Under the pieces are notes generated by a model, which did no database searches, was not told where the DNA came from, and saw only the letters and a program-made list of their open reading frames with translations. Positions 60,929 through 64,000 of a DNA stretch of 64,000 bases are shown here, piece by piece. The position numbers were made by a program, and so were the translations under genes. The stretch's first letter is position 1. Each line of letters opens with the position of its first letter. This stretch comes from Micromonospora sp. WMMD1120 (GTDB lineage: Bacteria > Actinomycetota > Actinomycetes > Mycobacteriales > Micromonosporaceae), in assembly GCF_029626235.1 (NCBI RefSeq), contig NZ_JARUBO010000005.1, forward strand, positions 2,574,501 through 2,638,500, read 5' to 3'.

Positions 60929-62299
60929 GTGGCTACCCTCTCCTCGCTTCGCCGCAGATCGGCGGCCATCGGCGCGGCGGCCGTCGCGGGCGCCGTCGCC
61001 GTCGGTGTCTGCCTCAGCGTCGGCACCGCCTCTGCCGGCACGGTGTCCGGGTCGCTCTACCGCGACCCGAGTTCGGCGGTCGTCAAATGGGTCGCCGCCA
61101 ACCCCGGCGACTCCCGTGCCGCTGTCATCCGCGACAAGATCGCAAGCCAGCCGCAGGCCCGCTGGTTCGCCAACTTCAACCCGTCCACCGTGCAGGCCGA
61201 GGTCTCCGCGCACATCGGCGCCGCCAACGCGGCGCAGCAGATCCCGGTGCTGGCGGTGTACGAGATCACCAACCGGGACTGTGGCGGGGCCAGCGCGGGC
61301 GGGGCGCCGGACCTGAACCAGTACCAGACGTGGGTGTCCAACTTCGCCAGGGGGCTGGGCAACCAGACCGTCCTGATCATCCTGGAGACCGACTCGCTCG
61401 CCCTGCTGACCTGCCTGAGCAGCAGTGAGATCAACGCGCGTAACCAGGCGATCTCGACGGCCACCCGGACCATCAAGTCGGCCAACCCCAACGCCAAGGT
61501 GTACCTCGACGCCGGCCACTCCACCTGGAACAGCGCGGGTGAGACCGCCAACCGGCTCCGGGCGGCCGGCGTGCAGTACGCCGACGGCTTCTTCAGCAAC
61601 GTGTCGAACTACAACTCCACCGCCAACGAGGCGAACTTCGGCCGGGCGGTCATCTCCGCCCTCAACGGCATGGGCCTCACCGGCAAGCGCCAGGTCATCG
61701 ACACCAGCCGCAACGGCGGGGCCAGCGGCGACTGGTGCGGCGACGACAACACCGACCGGCGCATCGGGCAGTACCCGACGACGAACACCGGGGACGCCAA
61801 CATCGACGCGTACCTCTGGGTGAAGCCGCCGGGCGAGGCGGACGGCTGCCGGTACACGGCCGGCTCGTTCCAGCCCGACCTGGCCTTCAGCCTGGCCAAC
61901 GGCGCGCCCAACCCGCCGACGACCACGCCCCCGACGACCACGCCCCCGACGACCACGCCCCCGACGACCGAGCCCCCCACCACGCCGCCGACCACGCCGC
62001 CGGCCGGTGACGGCTGCTCCGCGTCGGTGGCGGTCAACCAGTGGGCCGGCGGCTTCACGGCGGACGTGACGGTCACCGCCGGTCAGTCGGCGATCAACGG
62101 CTGGACCGTGACCGTCGCGCTGCCCAGCGGCGCCTCGGTCACCGGCACCTGGAACGCCCAGGCCAGCGGCACCAGCGGCAACGTCCAGTTCAGGAACGTG
62201 AGCTACAACGGTCGTCTCGCCGGCCGGCAGTCGACGAACTTCGGCTTCCAGGGCACCGGCACCGGTCCGGGTGCCACGGCCACCTGCGTGACCGCCTGA
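60929..62299 (+). CDS. Secreted cellulase, GH6, with CBM2
   Basis: A 456-aa protein. A signal peptide (LRRRSAAIGAAAVAGAVAV, cleavage near ASAGTVSG) precedes a GH6 catalytic domain (~35-325) with ILETDSLALL (catalytic Asp region), YLDAGHSTW, GFFSNVSNYNSTANE, VIDTSRNG and LWVKPPGEADG. A Pro/Thr linker made of PTTTP repeats follows. The C-terminal ~100-aa CBM2 has two Trp of the cellulose-binding face (VNQWAGGFTADV, NGWTV). It degrades cellulose by inversion. The length suggests an endoglucanase rather than a larger cellobiohydrolase. The GTG at 60929 follows AGGAGG by 9 nt. Confidence 0.94.
   Translation: MATLSSLRRRSAAIGAAAVAGAVAVGVCLSVGTASAGTVSGSLYRDPSSAVVKWVAANPGDSRAAVIRDKIASQPQARWFANFNPSTVQAEVSAHIGAANAAQQIPVLAVYEITNRDCGGASAGGAPDLNQYQTWVSNFARGLGNQTVLIILETDSLALLTCLSSSEINARNQAISTATRTIKSANPNAKVYLDAGHSTWNSAGETANRLRAAGVQYADGFFSNVSNYNSTANEANFGRAVISALNGMGLTGKRQVIDTSRNGGASGDWCGDDNTDRRIGQYPTTNTGDANIDAYLWVKPPGEADGCRYTAGSFQPDLAFSLANGAPNPPTTTPPTTTPPTTTPPTTEPPTTPPTTPPAGDGCSASVAVNQWAGGFTADVTVTAGQSAINGWTVTVALPSGASVTGTWNAQASGTSGNVQFRNVSYNGRLAGRQSTNFGFQGTGTGPGATATCVTA
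61913..61978 (+). repeat. 15-bp tandem repeat encoding the PTTTP linker
   Basis: About four nearly identical 15-bp units in frame encode the Pro/Thr linker between the GH6 and CBM2 domains. Confidence 0.85.
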
Positions 62300-62313
62300 C
62301 CCCACCCGAGGGC

Positions 62314-62350
62314 GGGCCCGGCGCGGAGGAACGTTCTCCGCGCCGGGCCC
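62314..62350. terminator. Terminator between cellulase and M23 peptidase genes
   Basis: A perfect 15-bp stem (62314-62328 with 62336-62350) and 7-nt loop, located between convergent genes, 15 bp after the cellulase stop. Confidence 0.83.
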
Positions 62351-62409
62351 GTCGCTGTCTTCGCCCTACCGACGGGCCGATCGGGCGCTCGCGGCCCCGT
62401 CCGCCCGGA

Positions 62410-63240
62410 TCAACCGATGCCGTCGACCGCCGCCCGGAGCGCGTTGATCGACGGGTCCCAACTGAAGTTGAGGACCGGGATGCCGGATGCCGCGGCGTTG
62501 CTGTCGCCGCCGAGCACCACCGCGCGCGGCTTGGCGGTGCCCTGGGGGACCACCAGGTACCAGTTGCCCTTCACGTTCGCGATGAACACGTCGTCTACCT
62601 CCTGGTCGGGCGGATTCGGGTTGGCGACGTCCCCGACGTGGTTCTCGAAATCCACTGTCGCGCGGAAGTCCGTCGGGCTGCCGGTGTTCAGCCAGAGGCT
62701 GGTGTGCACATGGGGGCCGACGCCGTTGTCACTTCCGTTCGCCGAGGCGCCGGAGTACGCGATCGTCTGGCCGCGTGACACCCGTTGCCCCGTGGAGACG
62801 GCGATCGAGGACAGGTGCAGGTGCCGGGTGTAGTTGCCGTCGTCGTGCGCCATCCCCACGACGCGTCCCGTCGCGGTGGAGGTGTCGGTCTTCACGAGAC
62901 GGATCGTGCCGTTCGCCGCGGCCAGGACGGGGGTTCCGGTCCCGACCGCGTAGTCGGTGCCCGGCTCGCCCGATGGGGGAGTCCGGTTTCGGTGGTCCGC
63001 CCAGGAGCTGGAGATCCGGGCGTTTCCGCACGGCCGCAGGTAGCTGCCAGCCGCCCGCGCGGAGCCCGGCAACAGGGCGAACGCGGCGGAGACGCCGGAT
63101 GCCGCCAGCGCGGCGCCGGTGAGGAACCCCCGCCGGGAGAGCCCACGCAGGTAGGCGATGCCGTCGAGATCCTCGGGCGGCGGATCGTCGTGGCTGGCGG
63201 TCCGGCCAGGGACGGGGGGAGGCTCCTCGTTGAGGATCAT
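62410..63240 (-). CDS. Tat-exported M23-like peptidase with altered zinc site
   Basis: A 276-aa protein with a twin-arginine signal (LSRRGFLTGAALAASG, ending near ARAAGS). The M23 lysostaphin-type fold follows: GTDYAVGTGTPVLAAANGTI, YTRHLHLSSIAV, VSRGQTIAYSG and VGPHVHTSLWLN (the HxH pair). In active M23 enzymes the first ligands are HxxxD. Here the equivalent is EPGTD, with Glu in place of His. It may bind metal differently or have lost peptidase activity. The C-terminal ~75 residues form an extra unit with WYLVVPQGTAKPRAVVLGG. It probably acts on cell walls outside the cell. Confidence 0.82.
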   Translation of the reverse strand: MILNEEPPPVPGRTASHDDPPPEDLDGIAYLRGLSRRGFLTGAALAASGVSAAFALLPGSARAAGSYLRPCGNARISSSWADHRNRTPPSGEPGTDYAVGTGTPVLAAANGTIRLVKTDTSTATGRVVGMAHDDGNYTRHLHLSSIAVSTGQRVSRGQTIAYSGASANGSDNGVGPHVHTSLWLNTGSPTDFRATVDFENHVGDVANPNPPDQEVDDVFIANVKGNWYLVVPQGTAKPRAVVLGGDSNAAASGIPVLNFSWDPSINALRAAVDGIG

Positions 63241-63293
63241 CGATGCAATTTACGGCGACCTCCGGTGGAGGGCAAGGGCTTCGCGGCCGGCGG

Positions 63294-64000
63294 TCACGCG
63301 GAGAGCTGCTCCAGCACCGCGCGCCGGATCGCGACGTCCGTCATGTCGACGCGGGAGACGTAGCAGCGCGAACCCTCACACATCTCGGCGATCGCCTTCT
63401 TCATCCGGCCGTAGTGTTCCGCGAAGGCGTCGATGTCGTGCGCGAAGTGGGAGATGAGGTCGTCCTTCAGGCCGTAGGTGGTGACGCCCATCCCGAACTG
63501 GTCCAGGAAGGCGGTCGCCGTCGACGACGAGACCCGCTCGAGGGCCGGCGCGCCGGCTGACCGCCGCCCCATGATGACGATGTTGCGTACCGGCGCGGCA
63601 TCGACCGGCGGAGCCGGGAACAGTTGCTCCGGGCGGGCGATGTACTCGCCCTGCTCGAGGTGCCGGGGCAGGCGCAGCCGGGCGATCGTGGCACGGAACA
63701 CGTCGTCCGCCCGAACCCGGATGGCGGACGGCACCGCGTGCGCCACCCCGTCGCGGAGAAGGGTGTGTGTGTTCGTGAGGAAGCGCGCGCCGCCGAGACA
63801 CGCCTGCGTCAGGAAGACGGTCTTTCCCCCGCCGCTCTGGCCGAAGAGGAGTGTCGCGCCACCCTCGGGGGAGGCGAAGCCGCCCGCCTTGAGGTCCGCG
63901 TAGCCCTCACCCGCCGCGTAGACGCAGAGGAGGTACTTGACGAAGTAGGGCCAGACCAGCCGTTCCAGGGACGTGCCGTACACCGAGAACGTGCGACCCC
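63294..64000 (-). CDS. HPr-kinase-like P-loop protein, N-terminus cut by the right edge
   Basis: At least 235 residues; the frame is open to the window end, so the true start lies outside. The P-loop GQSGGGKTVFLTQA, followed by ARFLTNTHTLL and an SAIRVRAD block, resembles HPr kinase/phosphorylase C-terminal-like proteins of actinobacteria. These sit near peptide-modification or sugar-transfer genes. The C-terminal part has FGMGVTTYGLKDDL and YVSRVDMTDVAIRRAVLEQL. Function not established. A protein kinase or nucleotide-dependent transferase is possible. Confidence 0.68.
   Translation of the reverse strand, partial: GRTFSVYGTSLERLVWPYFVKYLLCVYAAGEGYADLKAGGFASPEGGATLLFGQSGGGKTVFLTQACLGGARFLTNTHTLLRDGVAHAVPSAIRVRADDVFRATIARLRLPRHLEQGEYIARPEQLFPAPPVDAAPVRNIVIMGRRSAGAPALERVSSSTATAFLDQFGMGVTTYGLKDDLISHFAHDIDAFAEHYGRMKKAIAEMCEGSRCYVSRVDMTDVAIRRAVLEQLSA

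Noticed and set aside
59618..62305. Minus-strand open frame of about 900 codons across the anti-sigma and cellulase genes
   Set aside because: It crosses a terminator and promoter of opposite-strand genes and contains only low-complexity repeats.
1..64000. tRNA or rRNA genes
   Set aside because: No cloverleaf with a TTCGAATC-type T-loop or rRNA-like sequence was noticed by eye; a covariance search would be decisive.

Overview
The window is high-GC DNA (around 70% G+C by eye) with frequent GTG starts and 1-8 bp start/stop overlaps. It carries an IdeR/DtxR-type iron box, DUF222-HNH and GAF-ANTAR genes, and secreted GH6 and CE1 enzymes with CBM2 domains. This suggests an actinomycete, most likely Micromonosporaceae (Micromonospora-like). 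The genus is inferred from family content, not from a marker gene.

Region 1 (1-14.1 kb) is a galactoside utilisation locus. A leftward operon (SDR dehydrogenase, GntR/FCD regulator, dgoD galactonate dehydratase, mutarotase-like protein, KDPG-type aldolase, PfkB-type KDG kinase, SMP-30 lactonase, MRJP-like protein) encodes an apparently complete De Ley-Doudoroff route from galactose to pyruvate plus glyceraldehyde 3-phosphate. A divergent operon supplies a CUT1 ABC importer without its ATPase, a cytoplasmic GH36 alpha-galactosidase and a secreted GH27 alpha-galactosidase with a lectin-like tail.

Region 2 (14.1-24.8 kb) holds small accessory and regulatory genes: a HTH protein, a frameshifted DUF222-HNH gene, an HxlR/MFS divergent pair, a DUF2855 protein, an SDR, a SigB/F-type sigma factor, and an unusual ECF sigma factor fused to a ZAS-like motif, a membrane helix and a glycosyl-hydrolase domain.

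Region 3 (24.9-33.0 kb) is an NRPS-independent siderophore operon behind an iron box. It has a siderophore reductase, MFS exporter, ATP-grasp ligase, two IucA/IucC synthetases and a PLP decarboxylase. This is the same enzyme set as vibrioferrin pvsABCDE. A siderophore-type acyltransferase is divergent.

Region 4 (33.2-34.5 kb) is a secreted CE1 esterase with CBM2.

Region 5 (34.6-56.4 kb) is a dissected NRPS cluster: A-T, stand-alone C, A-MT-T and C-A-T, with no thioesterase. It also has a lysine 2,3-aminomutase-like radical SAM enzyme, a haem-oxygenase-like di-iron oxidase, an IDO-type 2OG-Fe oxygenase, a P450, an LLM flavin enzyme, a class III aminotransferase, a DapF-like protein with both catalytic Cys replaced by Ser, two ATP-grasp ligases and a crotonyl-CoA carboxylase/reductase. 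I do not recognise this combination as a known product. It is the best candidate for a new system.

Region 6 (56.5-64 kb) has a STAS protein, a GAF-ANTAR regulator, a secreted endonuclease/phosphatase-fold protein, a SigE-family ECF sigma factor with a membrane partner, a GH6-CBM2 cellulase under a CebR-like box, an M23-like peptidase with a substituted zinc ligand and a partial HPr-kinase-like protein.
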